Under the pieces are notes generated by a model, which saw nothing but the letters and a program-made list of their open reading frames with translations, was not told the DNA's origin and made no database searches. A program made the position numbers and the translations under genes. Below are positions 17,290 through 26,774 of a stretch of DNA of 64,000 nt, one piece after another (position 1 is the stretch's first letter; the number at the start of each line of letters is the position of its first letter). The DNA comes from Microvirga arvi. Lineage in GTDB: Bacteria; Pseudomonadota; Alphaproteobacteria; Rhizobiales; Beijerinckiaceae. The stretch lies in the NCBI RefSeq assembly GCF_016892765.1, contig NZ_JAFEMD010000002.1, forward strand, positions 156,682 to 220,681. Reading direction: 5' to 3'.

Positions 17290-17844
17290 TCATGGGACCA
17301 TGATGTAGAAGTCTTTGTAAGTCAGCTTCAGGTTCGCATCGATCTTGGCGAACTCGACAGCCGATTTTGAACCGGTTCCGTCCGGATCATAGTACAATGA
17401 ACCTGTACCCTTGTTATAGATGATACGGTCGTTTGCGTCGTGCGCCGCCGTCCCTGTCCAGAAGGCGCTTGCCTTCATATCGCGCCCGGCAACACCGACG
17501 CCTTTGAAGATGGCTGTCGACAGAACGATCGTGTCATACCTCACGCTGAAGTCGGTGATCGTATCGACGTTCGACGTCGATGGCCTATGAGTGAACACAA
17601 ACGCATCATAGCCGCCATGGCCGGTCAGGGTATCACGTCCGGCTTCGCCGAGAATGAAGTCATCGCCGCTGCCGCCCCAGATGGTGTCATTGCCTGTGTA
17701 ACCCCAAAGCGAATCGTTCCCACGATTGCCCTGGATCCAGTCGTTCCCGGCACGTCCATCGATCGCGTCGGCACCGCTTCCACCATAGATCTCGTCGCGA
17801 CCTGCGGTTCCAGTGGTGTCCCCGTCTGCGTAGATAACCGCCAT
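17290..17844 (-). CDS. Short RTX calcium-binding protein
   Basis: 184 residues, no cleavable signal peptide. About seven nonapeptide repeats (GGSGADAID, GRAGNDWIQ, GNRGNDSLW, GGSGDDFIL and others) occupy residues 15-80. A C-terminal module of about 100 residues follows (FVFTHRPSTSNVDTITDF, then DRIIYNKGTGSLYYDPDG and LTYKDFYI). The same module ends the RTX genes at 46822 and 56424 and probably carries the type I secretion signal. The protein is almost nothing but this module plus the beta roll. Confidence 0.85.
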   Translation of the reverse strand: MAVIYADGDTTGTAGRDEIYGGSGADAIDGRAGNDWIQGNRGNDSLWGYTGNDTIWGGSGDDFILGEAGRDTLTGHGGYDAFVFTHRPSTSNVDTITDFSVRYDTIVLSTAIFKGVGVAGRDMKASAFWTGTAAHDANDRIIYNKGTGSLYYDPDGTGSKSAVEFAKIDANLKLTYKDFYIMVP

Positions 17845-18294
17845 CCTCAGTGTCTCCTATGGTTGCCGTAAGGAGCCCTATCCACTCGTATCCGTCCTGG
17901 ACTAGGGCATCATGATGTTACAGCTCACTGGGTTATAACATAAAGGAAAATAAGGGCGTGCGCCCGCGCACGGAGCAGATACTGAGCAGAACGGTGACGA
18001 GATTAGGTTTCTCCTGGAGCGGTCGCAGGCGTCCCACACCGGACGAAAAGTAACGGACCGTATTCCTAGCAATAAAAACAAAAAGGGCCGCGCCCAGTCC
18101 TATTGTTTGACTGTGTTCGCGACCCTTCGGACCGTATTTGCCCCTACGGTTAACCCGGCATAAATCATAATTTTCGCCTGATCAAGCCAAATAGTTCGCA
18201 AATAAACGATCGATTGCGTCAGAATATCACATCTGTTCTCTTGACATGCTTAATTGGCACCTCAACTCGTCACATTTTGGACAGATTACTATTC
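17845..18294. other. AT-rich intergenic region upstream of the short RTX gene and the candidate sRNA
   Basis: No coding frame is supported in this stretch. It should contain the leftward promoter of the RTX gene. A 12-base motif TTGCCCCTACGG at 18138-18149 recurs inside the candidate small RNA at 18320-18331. A TTGACA hexamer at 18241-18246 is a possible -35 element, but no good -10 lies at the right distance from it. Confidence 0.5.
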
Positions 18295-18377
18295 GAATAG
18301 AGAGGTTCACGACCCTCTATTGCCCCTACGGGTCGGACCTTAAGGCGCCCCCTGACAAAGCGGGCGCTTTCTTTTTT
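18295..18377 (+). ncRNA. Candidate small RNA with two hairpins and intrinsic terminator
   Basis: A TACTAT hexamer at 18287-18292 could be a -10 element. Just after it, AATAGAG (18296-18302), a bulged A and GGT pair with ACC and CTCTATT (18312-18321) around the loop TCACG. A short CCC-CTAC-GGG hairpin follows. The transcript ends at a strong terminator (18342-18377). No gene upstream on this strand needs that terminator: the nearest, at 17260, is over a kilobase away and faces a leftward gene. The existence of a transcript is inference; I cannot match it to a known alphaproteobacterial sRNA family. Confidence 0.5.
18342..18377 (+). terminator. Rho-independent terminator of the candidate sRNA
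   Basis: AAGGCGCCC at 18342-18350 pairs with GGGCGCTTT at 18362-18370 (nine pairs, one G-U), followed by CTTTTTT. The T run is only on the + strand, so it acts on rightward transcription. Confidence 0.85.
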
Positions 18378-18490
18378 GCGATTCGCCCCACCGTTTCTGC
18401 AGCCCTTCGCAGGGAGAAGCTTTTCCAGAAGGGGCACGTGCAGGCTCGGCGGCTTTTCGAGATCACCTGCAGGCCCTTGAGGCTCTCAGG

Positions 18491-18778
18491 TCAGGAAGCC
18501 CCCTGCGGGGCGAAGAAGCAGATGATGGCGCGTGTGGTCGGCTCCTCGCAGAGATGGAATTTCGCGTCCGGCGACATCTTTCCGTACTCGCGGCCGATAA
18601 GCCGTCCATCCCAGAGCCGCCAGCCATCAGCGGTCTCGGTGACGGTTTCGCCATAGGCTTCGACCAATGCGCGGCAATCGTGGTCGTCGCAGCACCAGAA
18701 CGGATACCAGCTATGAGCGAGAGCGGGCCCGCCGAACAGGCAGGCCGCCACAAGGATCGTTCGTCGCCTCAGAAGCAT
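18491..18778 (-). CDS. Small secreted cysteine-rich protein
   Basis: 95 residues with a signal peptide (RRRTILVAACLFGGPALA, cleavage before HSWYP). The mature part holds cysteines in WCCDDHDC and later in FHLCEE and AIICFF, which suggests disulfides or metal binding in the periplasm. The family looks like a conserved rhizobial hypothetical protein opening HSWYPFWCC, but its function is unknown. Confidence 0.65.
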   Translation of the reverse strand: MLLRRRTILVAACLFGGPALAHSWYPFWCCDDHDCRALVEAYGETVTETADGWRLWDGRLIGREYGKMSPDAKFHLCEEPTTRAIICFFAPQGAS

Positions 18779-18905
18779 TCAGGATAAGCCTTTCCCAAGG
18801 AGGCCGGGCCTCACCTGACAAGCCTGATCCCGATCTTGGGACGCTCTCAGCCTCACGTCCAGCCCTGCCCCAGCGAGAGGGAAAGGCCTTTCCGGCATAA
18901 AAGCT

Positions 18906-19148
18906 TTATGCCTTCGTCTGGAAATAGGGCTCGACCTTGCCCTTGAGCTTGATGGTCATCGGGTTGCCGAAACGATCCTTGGCACTCCCGGCGGCCACCC
19001 GGACCCAGCCCTCGCTGACGCAATACTCGTCCACATTGGTCTTCTCGGCCCCGTTGAAGCGGATGCCCACGCCCTTCGCGAGCAGTTCCTCGTTGTAGTA
19101 GGGGCTATCCGGGTTCGAGGACAGGCGGTCGGGAAGCGTGTCGGTCAT
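18906..19148 (-). CDS. DUF3297 family protein
   Basis: 80 residues from the ATG at 19148; the frame is open further upstream but the family starts here (MTDTLPDRLSSNPDSPYYNE). The segment GIRFNGAEKTNVDEYCVSEG and the end TIKLKGKVEPYF are typical of DUF3297, a small soluble family of unknown role. It is divergent from the tryptophan dioxygenase gene. Confidence 0.8.
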   Translation of the reverse strand: MTDTLPDRLSSNPDSPYYNEELLAKGVGIRFNGAEKTNVDEYCVSEGWVRVAAGSAKDRFGNPMTIKLKGKVEPYFQTKA

Positions 19149-19327
19149 GCGCGGGTGTCTCCGGTTCGGGATCGTTGCCGGGCGGCAACCTATCCTCTCG
19201 AGGGTGGAAAGCCAATTCCGCCCGGCACCGCGTGACAAGCCTGCCGGGATGTCCTACTTTCGTAGAAGGTCCTTACGGCAGGACCATAATCCGCACCCAA
19301 GCGGAAGCAGTTCAGGGAGAGAAAGAC

Positions 19328-20152
19328 TTGTCGGCTGCGACAGACGGGATCCACACCGATTTTTCCCAAGGGATGAGCTATGGGGATTATCTCCGGCTCG
19401 ACACCCTCCTCTCCGCCCAGTCCCCCCTGACCTCCGAGCACGACGAGCTTCTCTTCATCACCATCCATCAGGTGATGGAGCTGTGGCTCAAGCTCCTGAA
19501 CCGGGAGCTCGATACGGCCCTGGCCCATATCCGGGCCGATGAGCTGCAGCCGGCCTTCAAGTGCACGGCCCGGATCAACCGGATCCAGGAACAGCTGATC
19601 CAGGCCTGGACCGTGCTCTCCACCATGACGCCCTCGGACTACCTGAGCTTCCGGCCCGCTTTAGGCAAATCATCCGGCTTCCAGTCCTGGCAGTACCGGC
19701 TGGTCGAGTTCAAGCTCGGCGCCAAGGACGCGGTGAAGATGGCGCCGCACCGGCACCGGAGCGACCTCGCCGAGCAAATGGAAGCTGCCTACCGGGCACC
19801 GAGCCTCTACGACGAGTCCCTCCACCTGCTGGCCCGGCGCGGCTATGCCATTCCGGCGGAGGTGCTCGAGCGTGACGTGACCCAGCCCTACACGGCGCAT
19901 CCCGGCGTCGAAGCGGCGTGGGAGGAGATCTACCGCCACTCGGGCGAGCATTTCGATCTCTACGAACTCGCAGAGGAGCTGGTCGATATGGAGGACGCGT
20001 TCCAGCAATGGCGCTTCCGGCACATGAAGACCGTGGAGCGCATCATCGGCATGCGCAGCGGCACGGGCGGCAGCAGCGGCGTCGCCTACCTGCGCAAGGC
20101 GCTCGAACACTACTTCTTTCCCGAACTCTGGTCCGTACGCGGCAAGCTTTGA
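19328..20152 (+). CDS. kynA: Tryptophan 2,3-dioxygenase
   Basis: 274 residues from the TTG at 19328, preceded by AGGGAGAG; this gives the usual length, whereas the open frame back to 19175 would add an unrelated extension. The heme enzyme opens the indole ring of L-tryptophan to N-formylkynurenine. The distal active-site His47 lies in FITIHQVMELWLKL and the proximal heme ligand is about His232 in FRHMKTVERIIG; the substrate loop GTGGSSGVAYL is intact. The kynureninase-like gene follows after 18 bases, so the pair probably degrades tryptophan. A formamidase gene (kynB) is not adjacent. Confidence 0.93.
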   Translation: MSAATDGIHTDFSQGMSYGDYLRLDTLLSAQSPLTSEHDELLFITIHQVMELWLKLLNRELDTALAHIRADELQPAFKCTARINRIQEQLIQAWTVLSTMTPSDYLSFRPALGKSSGFQSWQYRLVEFKLGAKDAVKMAPHRHRSDLAEQMEAAYRAPSLYDESLHLLARRGYAIPAEVLERDVTQPYTAHPGVEAAWEEIYRHSGEHFDLYELAEELVDMEDAFQQWRFRHMKTVERIIGMRSGTGGSSGVAYLRKALEHYFFPELWSVRGKL

Positions 20153-20170
20153 TCGTTGAGAGATGCACCC

Positions 20171-21364
20171 ATGCTTGATCTTCGTTCCCAGTTCTCCCGT
20201 TTCCTCAACTCCGAGCCGGACCGCCTGCATTTCGCAGCCCACAGCCACCATCCCTGGCCGGATGTGACGCGCGAGGCGCAGATGCAGGCCTGGGACGACG
20301 CCGCGCGCCTGATGGACGACAAGTGGGAGCACATCTTAGGCTCGGTGCTCGACGAGTTCCGCGGGCATGTGGCGGAGCATCTCAGCCTGCCCGATCCGTC
20401 CACCATCGCAGTTGCGCCGAACACCCATGAATTTCTGAAGCGCATTCTCTCCTGCTTTCCCACCGACCGGCCGGTCCGCATCCTCACATCGGATGGTGAG
20501 TTCCACTCCTTCACGCGCCAGATCGCGCGACTGGAGGAAGAGCGGCTGGTTACCGTGACGCGCGTGCCGGCGGAGCCCTTCGCCACGTTCGAGGACCGCT
20601 TCTTCTGCGCCGCGCAGGCGGGCTACGATCTCGTCTTCGTCAGCCAGGTGTTCTTCAATTCGGGCTTCGCGCTGGATGGACGCCACCTCGCGGAATGCAA
20701 CCGCGACGGCGCCATGATCGTGATCGACGGCTATCACGGCTTCATGGCGCGGCCGACGGATCTGGGAAGCATTGCGGAGCGGGTGTTCTATGTTGCCGGT
20801 GGTTATAAATATGCGATGGCGGGCGAAGGCGCCTGCTTCATGCATTGCCCGCCCGGCTGGGGCCTTCGCCCGCGCGACACCGGCTGGTATGCCGCCTTCG
20901 GCAACCTCACCAATGCACAGAGCGGACAGTTGGGCTACAGCGATGACGGCTGGCGCTTCATGGGCGCCACCTTCGACCCGTCCGGCCTCTACCGCTTCAA
21001 CGCGGTGATGCGCTGGCTCGCGGACGAGGGCATCACGCCAGGCATCATCCACGCCCACGCCAAGGCGCTGCAGCAGCATTTCCTGCGTCGCATCGGCGGC
21101 TCCGCCCCGTTCGAAGACGCCTCGCTCGTGGTGCCGGCGGACGAGATGCGGCGCGGCAATTTTCTCACCTTCCAGACCCCTGTCGCACAGGCCATCCACA
21201 ACGATCTGAAAGAGTTGCGCGTGGTGACCGATGTGCGCGGCCAGCGTCTGCGCCTCGGCTTCGGCATCTACCAGACCGAGGAAGAGGTGGACGACCTCGT
21301 CCGCCGCATCGACGAAGCGGGAGCGCTCGAATCCCTCCCCGTCAACACCTCGTCGGCTGCGTAG
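20171..21364 (+). CDS. Aminotransferase class V / kynureninase-like PLP enzyme
   Basis: 397 residues from the ATG at 20171. The PLP lysine is Lys213 in GGYKYAMAGEG, with VIDGYHGFMA as the upstream aspartate element. Its position 18 bases behind kynA supports a kynureninase role (kynurenine to anthranilate and alanine). However, the sequence does not show the classical kynureninase signatures I would expect, and it could be a cysteine desulfurase-like relative. The pathway assignment is therefore inferred from context. Confidence 0.75.
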   Translation: MLDLRSQFSRFLNSEPDRLHFAAHSHHPWPDVTREAQMQAWDDAARLMDDKWEHILGSVLDEFRGHVAEHLSLPDPSTIAVAPNTHEFLKRILSCFPTDRPVRILTSDGEFHSFTRQIARLEEERLVTVTRVPAEPFATFEDRFFCAAQAGYDLVFVSQVFFNSGFALDGRHLAECNRDGAMIVIDGYHGFMARPTDLGSIAERVFYVAGGYKYAMAGEGACFMHCPPGWGLRPRDTGWYAAFGNLTNAQSGQLGYSDDGWRFMGATFDPSGLYRFNAVMRWLADEGITPGIIHAHAKALQQHFLRRIGGSAPFEDASLVVPADEMRRGNFLTFQTPVAQAIHNDLKELRVVTDVRGQRLRLGFGIYQTEEEVDDLVRRIDEAGALESLPVNTSSAA

Positions 21365-21367
21365 GAA

Positions 21368-22348
<981 letters not shown>

Positions 22349-22450
22349 GGGAGATCTCCGGTTTTGACGTGAGAGCGTTGCCGCAAGCCAGGCGGCGGAT
22401 GAGGCTTGAACTGGACCGGCCCGGTCCGGTTTCAACCCTTGAGATGATGA

Positions 22451-22696
22451 TCAGACGGCAGCTTCCGCCAGCATGAGGACGACACCGAGCGCAACCAGCG
22501 CGATGGTGGGCCAGTGATGCTTGGGATGGAAGGGGCGCACCCGACCCTGCGGTTCGAGCGTGGCACTTGAGTCCGTGGAGCCCATTCTGTGAGGATCGCT
22601 CAGGCGCCCTCTCCAGAGCACCTGGCCTGCCGCAAGCACGATCCCGGCAATGATGAGGAACGCACCGATCCAGATGAGGACCATGCCCGACTGCAT
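22451..22696 (-). CDS. Small two-helix membrane protein
   Basis: 81 residues. Two hydrophobic stretches (VLIWIGAFLIIAGIVLAAG and TIALVALGVVLMLAEA) flank a polar loop with HPKHHW. No family is recognised. It starts about 100 bases before the aldo/keto reductase start on the same strand. An alternative start lies four residues in. Confidence 0.6.
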   Translation of the reverse strand: MQSGMVLIWIGAFLIIAGIVLAAGQVLWRGRLSDPHRMGSTDSSATLEPQGRVRPFHPKHHWPTIALVALGVVLMLAEAAV

Positions 22697-22775
22697 GAGA
22701 CCCTCCTGATGTAAGCCATCAAGGCCGGAAGAATAGCACAGCCTTGGGGAAAGACCCAGAAAACCGAGCCATCCG

Positions 22776-23567
22776 TCAGGGATCAGTCAAGGCCGAGCGG
22801 TTGAACAGGAGGACGTCAGGATGGCGGCGCATGGCCTCCTCCGTGCAGGCTTCGGGACCGAGATGATGGCGGAGGGTCGAGTAGCGTTGCGCCAGTTCGT
22901 CGAGCGTCACGTTCCCTGCGATACGGGTGTGTGCCACGCAGATGGCGCCATTCCTGCCCCAGGCCGCCTCGAAGGGCATCGGGTCGGCCGTTTCCGGCTT
23001 CTGGATTCCGAAGCGGTCGTAGACGTCGATGGCGGTGCCGTCACGCGTGGTCGGGTGATCGTCGCCACCGTAATCGGCCCGCACCATATTCACGCAGGCG
23101 GCATGAAGATCGCGCATGGGCGCATCGGGACGATCATCCCAAGGCCGGTAGCCCATCAGGATGCATTTGCCCTCCGCACCGCTGGTGCAGGTGAAGGTGA
23201 TGCCGGCATCCTTGAGCAGGGGCAGACCCAGCCGCCGTCCACGGGCGTCTGGCTGGCAGGCATCATGGGTACCCTGCCCCGCCGCATCTTCGACCATGAG
23301 CCGGTACAAAACGAGCGGCTTGCCTGCAGCGGTTTTGTCCTCCTCGACCGCATCGATCAGAACCCGGATGGCCTCGACACCGTTCTCGATCACGATGCGT
23401 GCCCCGACCAAGGCGTTGCTCGCAAGCAGGCGTCCATCGTCGAAACGCAGGCGGAACTCGCCCTCGGCGACCTCGAGGCGGCCGCTGGACGCAGGCCCGG
23501 AATCCGAGGTCAAAAGGCTCAGGGTTGCGGCGAGCGCAGCGATGGGGGAACGGAATGGCATGGCCAA
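22776..23567 (-). CDS. ADYC-domain secreted protein
   Basis: 263 residues with a probable signal peptide (MAMPFRSPIAALAATLSLL). The C-terminal half matches the ADYC domain: conserved cysteines in CVNMVRADYGGDDHP, where the name motif reads ADYG instead of ADYC, and GTAIDVYDRFGIQ. The family is of unknown function and often carries Cys-rich, myxobacterial-type relatives. The gene lies 50 bases behind the LNG-repeat gene on the same strand, so the two are likely co-transcribed. Confidence 0.7.
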   Translation of the reverse strand: MAMPFRSPIAALAATLSLLTSDSGPASSGRLEVAEGEFRLRFDDGRLLASNALVGARIVIENGVEAIRVLIDAVEEDKTAAGKPLVLYRLMVEDAAGQGTHDACQPDARGRRLGLPLLKDAGITFTCTSGAEGKCILMGYRPWDDRPDAPMRDLHAACVNMVRADYGGDDHPTTRDGTAIDVYDRFGIQKPETADPMPFEAAWGRNGAICVAHTRIAGNVTLDELAQRYSTLRHHLGPEACTEEAMRRHPDVLLFNRSALTDP

Positions 23568-23617
23568 GGCGGCAAAGACCCTCGCCCGTTGCCGGACGAA
23601 GGCCCTCCCTCATGATG

Positions 23618-23857
23618 TTAATTGAGGGTCACGCGCTCGCCATCCTGAAGGATGACGGTCACTGCCTTGACAGCACCGGCTGCCTCGGCCGTGCCCCGCA
23701 GGGCGACGCCGTTCAGATTCCGGCCGTTCAGGTTGCGGCCATTGAAGGCAAGACCGTTCAGGTTCCGACCATTGTCCAACGTCAGCGCATAGGCTTCCGG
23801 CACAGCAACAAGTCCTGATGCCACAAGAAGAGGCAGGACATAGAGAGTTTTCATCAT
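23618..23857 (-). CDS. Small secreted protein with NGRNLNG repeats
   Basis: About 79 residues from the ATG at 23857 (the next codon is also ATG). A signal peptide (KTLYVLPLLVASGLVAVPEAYA) precedes four tandem turns of the type NGRNLNG / LNGLAFNG, which resemble one face of a pentapeptide-like beta helix. The rest is VILQDGERVTLN. It is located directly upstream of the ADYC gene. The function is unknown. Confidence 0.65.
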   Translation of the reverse strand: MMKTLYVLPLLVASGLVAVPEAYALTLDNGRNLNGLAFNGRNLNGRNLNGVALRGTAEAAGAVKAVTVILQDGERVTLN

Positions 23858-24044
23858 AGGATATTCCCTAAGCCCCCTTTGAACAAAGACGTCCTTGCCG
23901 GATCTTATTATGAAATAACATATCGATAATCCGCCGAGGCTTCTCAATGAACTTCAGGTTGAAAACTTTCCCGTCGGGCAGGCGATGTGACTTTGCGCAC
24001 ACGTGCTCTTGGAAAAGCTCGCTGGCGAACCGCGATCCGCTGCG

Positions 24045-25223
24045 TCAGACCGCCTGTCCGGCGCACCAGCCCGAGGACCAGGCCCACTGGAAATTGTAGC
24101 CGCCGAGCCAGCCGGTCACGTCCACCACCTCGCCGATGAAGTACAGGCCCGGCACCGCCTTCGTCTCCATGGTGCGGGAGTCCAGCTCGCGGGTGTCAAC
24201 GCCGCCCAGGGTCACCTCGGCGGTGCGGTAGCCCTCGGAGCCCGCCGGCTTGAAGCGCCACCGGTTCACGGCCTCCTCGATGGCGCGAAGTCGCTTGTCG
24301 GCATAATCCGCGAGATTGGCAGGCCCCTTCTCCGTTTCGGCGATCAGCTGCGCCAGCCGCTTGGGGAGAAACACCGAGAGGGCGGTCTGCAACGCCTGCC
24401 GTCCGTTCTGCGCGCGCGCCGTCCGCAATTCCTCAAACAGGTTCACGCCCGGCAGAAGGGAGAGCTCGATCTCGCCGCCCTCACGCCAGTACGAGGAGAT
24501 CTGCAGGATCGACGGACCGCTCAATCCGCGATGGGTGAAGAGCAGCGCCTCGGCGAACCGCGTCTTGCCGCAGGTCGCCACGGCCTCGACCGCAACGCCT
24601 GCGAGGGGGGCGAGCCGCTCCAGCATGGTCGGCTCCAGCGTCAAGGGCACGAGGGCCGGCCGCGTCTCGACAAGCTTGAGGCCGAATTGCTGCGCGAGAT
24701 CATAGCCGAAGCCCGTCGCTCCCATCTTCGGAATGGACTTGCCGCCGGTCGCCACCACGAGCGAGCTGCACTGCACCGCGCCTTGCGAGAGGCTGAGCAG
24801 GAACCCTTCGGACATCCTCTCGACGGATTGCACGGAGGTGGAGAGGCGAAGCTCCACATTCGCCTGCCGCATTTCGTTCAGGAGCAGATCGACAATCTGC
24901 TTCGACGAGCCGTCGCAGAACAATTGCCCAAGCGTCTTTTCGTGATAGGCGATGCCATAGCGCTCCACGAGGGCGATGAAGTCGGCTTGAGTGTAGCGGC
25001 GCAGGGCCGAGATGGCGAAGCTCGGGTTCTGCGAGATGTAATTGGCCGGTGCGGCGTTGAGGTTGGTGAAGTTGCAGCGGCCGCCGCCGGAAATGCGGAT
25101 CTTCTCGCCAGGCTTGGCCACATGGTCGATAACCAGCACGGAACGCCCGCGCTTGCCGGCCTCCGCCGCACACATCATCCCGGCGCCGCCTGCGCCGATC
25201 ACCACAACGTCGAACCGATCCAA
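24045..25223 (-). CDS. NAD(P)/FAD-dependent oxidoreductase, HI0933/YhiN family
   Basis: 392 residues from the TTG at 25223, preceded by AGGAAA; the open frame continues upstream to 25463 but the FAD domain begins exactly here (FDVVVIGAGGAGMMCA, a GxGxxG motif). The family mark KIRISGGGRCNFTN is present, as is the C-terminal GLYFIGEVVDVTGWLGGYN. Members are flavoproteins of poorly known role, some named BaiN in bile-acid metabolism. It is a single-gene unit. Confidence 0.85.
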   Translation of the reverse strand: MDRFDVVVIGAGGAGMMCAAEAGKRGRSVLVIDHVAKPGEKIRISGGGRCNFTNLNAAPANYISQNPSFAISALRRYTQADFIALVERYGIAYHEKTLGQLFCDGSSKQIVDLLLNEMRQANVELRLSTSVQSVERMSEGFLLSLSQGAVQCSSLVVATGGKSIPKMGATGFGYDLAQQFGLKLVETRPALVPLTLEPTMLERLAPLAGVAVEAVATCGKTRFAEALLFTHRGLSGPSILQISSYWREGGEIELSLLPGVNLFEELRTARAQNGRQALQTALSVFLPKRLAQLIAETEKGPANLADYADKRLRAIEEAVNRWRFKPAGSEGYRTAEVTLGGVDTRELDSRTMETKAVPGLYFIGEVVDVTGWLGGYNFQWAWSSGWCAGQAV

Positions 25224-25543
25224 GAGAAGTTTTCCTGCGGGAGAATTATTCAGCGCTTCACCAGGACGCGCATGAGACAAGGCCCAGCATGAGCCGAGGT
25301 CTTGCCTGAGCCAAGATCTTGGGTCGTTCGTAATGAACCTCGTCGGACAGTGCAAGCATGGCCTGGTTCCGGGAACTCGGGGCAGGCGCGTTCTTGGTTG
25401 GCGAAGACTCCAATCGATTGAAGCCGGCCAGCCAGGGGTGTACCATTGATCCGTCACTTGCATCCGCGCATCCCGCAGCGACGGTATGTTCAGTTAGACC
25501 GCCCTCCTGATCCGCGAGCATCCTCGTCTCATGGGAGGTCATC
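25224..25543. other. Intergenic region between the flavoprotein and YbaK genes
   Basis: These 320 bases hold no supported gene on either strand; the frames present are shadows. It should contain the divergent promoters of the two flanking genes. I see no clear hairpin, repeat or motif. Confidence 0.5.
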
Positions 25544-26017
25544 ATGACAATAGCACCGACCCTGCATCGCTATATGGCTGACAGGGGAATCCAATACGAT
25601 CTGATCCCGCACGAACCTGCCATGACATCGCTCGGCGCGGCCCATGCCGGCCATATCCCCAGTGATCGCGTGGCAAAGGGTGTCATGCTCAGCAAGGGCC
25701 AGGATTACATGCTCGCCGTGATGCCGGCCTCCCATCACCTGCGCCTGTCCGATCTCAAGACCGAACTCGGCCAGGAACTGCGCCTGGCTTCCGAGGACGA
25801 GATCGTCCAGGTCTTCCGCGACTGCGACCGCGGCGCCATTCCACCGGTCGGCTCCTGCTATGGGATCGACGTCATCATCGATGACGACATGGACCGGCAG
25901 CAGGACGTCTACTTCGAAGCCGGAGATCATGCGACGCTCGTTCACATGAAGGGGGACGAATTCGCACGTCTGAATCCGCAGGCGCAGCATGGATCGTTCA
26001 GCGAGCCCAAGTACTGA
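25544..26017 (+). CDS. YbaK/ProX-type aminoacyl-tRNA deacylase
   Basis: 157 residues. It has the YbaK/EbsC fold marks: an opening helix (LHRYMADRGIQYDLIPHEP), then RVAKGVMLSKGQDYMLAVMPASHHL and the pocket segment GAIPPVG. The family hydrolyses mischarged tRNA (for example Cys- or Ala-tRNA-Pro). It stands alone as a freestanding editing domain. Confidence 0.85.
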   Translation: MTIAPTLHRYMADRGIQYDLIPHEPAMTSLGAAHAGHIPSDRVAKGVMLSKGQDYMLAVMPASHHLRLSDLKTELGQELRLASEDEIVQVFRDCDRGAIPPVGSCYGIDVIIDDDMDRQQDVYFEAGDHATLVHMKGDEFARLNPQAQHGSFSEPKY

Positions 26018-26174
26018 ATGAGGCACAGGGGAGGCGCTGACGGGGCTCTCTCAGTCGCAGCGCTGACCTGCCTCGCAGAAGGTCAATTCGGCAGGGGCGA
26101 GAAATCGTGGTAGGGCTCACTTCGTTCAGGCTTCAAGCCCTGAGCCCTGCCCCGATTTTCCCTCACCCCGACTC

Positions 26175-26612
26175 ATGCCGCATCTTGCCGAATACGGCGC
26201 CTTGTTCGCCGCCGCCCTCCTCTCAGCCACGATCTTCCCGTTCCAATCGGAAGCGGTTCTCTTCGCCATGCTGGTGGCCGAGCATTACACCTGGTGGCTG
26301 CTGATCCTCGTGGCGAGCGCCGGCAATATTCTGGGCTCGATCGTGAACTGGTTTCTGGGCCGCTTCCTCACACGGTTCGAGGATCGGCGCTGGTTTCCCG
26401 TGAAGCGGAAACAGATGGCCAAGGCCGAAGCCTGGTATCATCGCTACGGGCGCTGGACGCTGCTGCTCAGCTGGGTTCCCATCATCGGCGATCCGCTCAC
26501 CATCGTTGCAGGGCTGCTGCGGGAGCCCTTGCGGGTTTTCATCCCGCTCGTGGTGCTGGCCAAGACGGGACGTTACCTGATTGTGGGCGGGTTGAGCCTA
26601 GGTTGGATTTGA
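26175..26612 (+). CDS. YqaA/SNARE-associated (DedA-like) membrane protein
   Basis: 145 residues with about four hydrophobic segments. The family motif is seen in GNILGSIVNWFLGRF, and the C-terminal half contains LLLSWVPIIGDPLT. DedA-superfamily proteins act in membrane lipid transport and homeostasis. A REP-like repeat follows nine bases after the stop. Confidence 0.85.
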   Translation: MPHLAEYGALFAAALLSATIFPFQSEAVLFAMLVAEHYTWWLLILVASAGNILGSIVNWFLGRFLTRFEDRRWFPVKRKQMAKAEAWYHRYGRWTLLLSWVPIIGDPLTIVAGLLREPLRVFIPLVVLAKTGRYLIVGGLSLGWI

Positions 26613-26620
26613 GTCCCTCC

Positions 26621-26766
26621 TGTCATTCCGGGGCGGCTCGTAGAGCCGAGCCCGGAATCCATAACCGCCAACCGTGCAGAATAAGACGTATCGTAAACCG
26701 TTGTGATCTTGCGAGCAGCGTCGTGGTTATGGATTCCGGGCTCCGCTATGCGGACCCGGAATGACA
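26621..26766. repeat. REP-like palindromic repeat with 12-base terminal inverted repeats
   Basis: The element is bounded by TGTCATTCCGGG (26621-26632) and its exact complement CCCGGAATGACA (26755-26766). A second inner pair, GAGCCCGGAATCCATAAC and its complement, makes most of the 146 bases a potential cruciform. A related element lies at 58658. It could also serve as a transcript-end structure for both flanking convergent genes. Confidence 0.85.
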
Positions 26767-26774
26767 ATGGAGGC

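Noticed and set aside
16784..17293. A 169-codon leftward frame spanning repeat copy 2.
   Set aside because: Its end is made of repeat sequence that recurs at the other copies, and it opposes the small gene at 16994.
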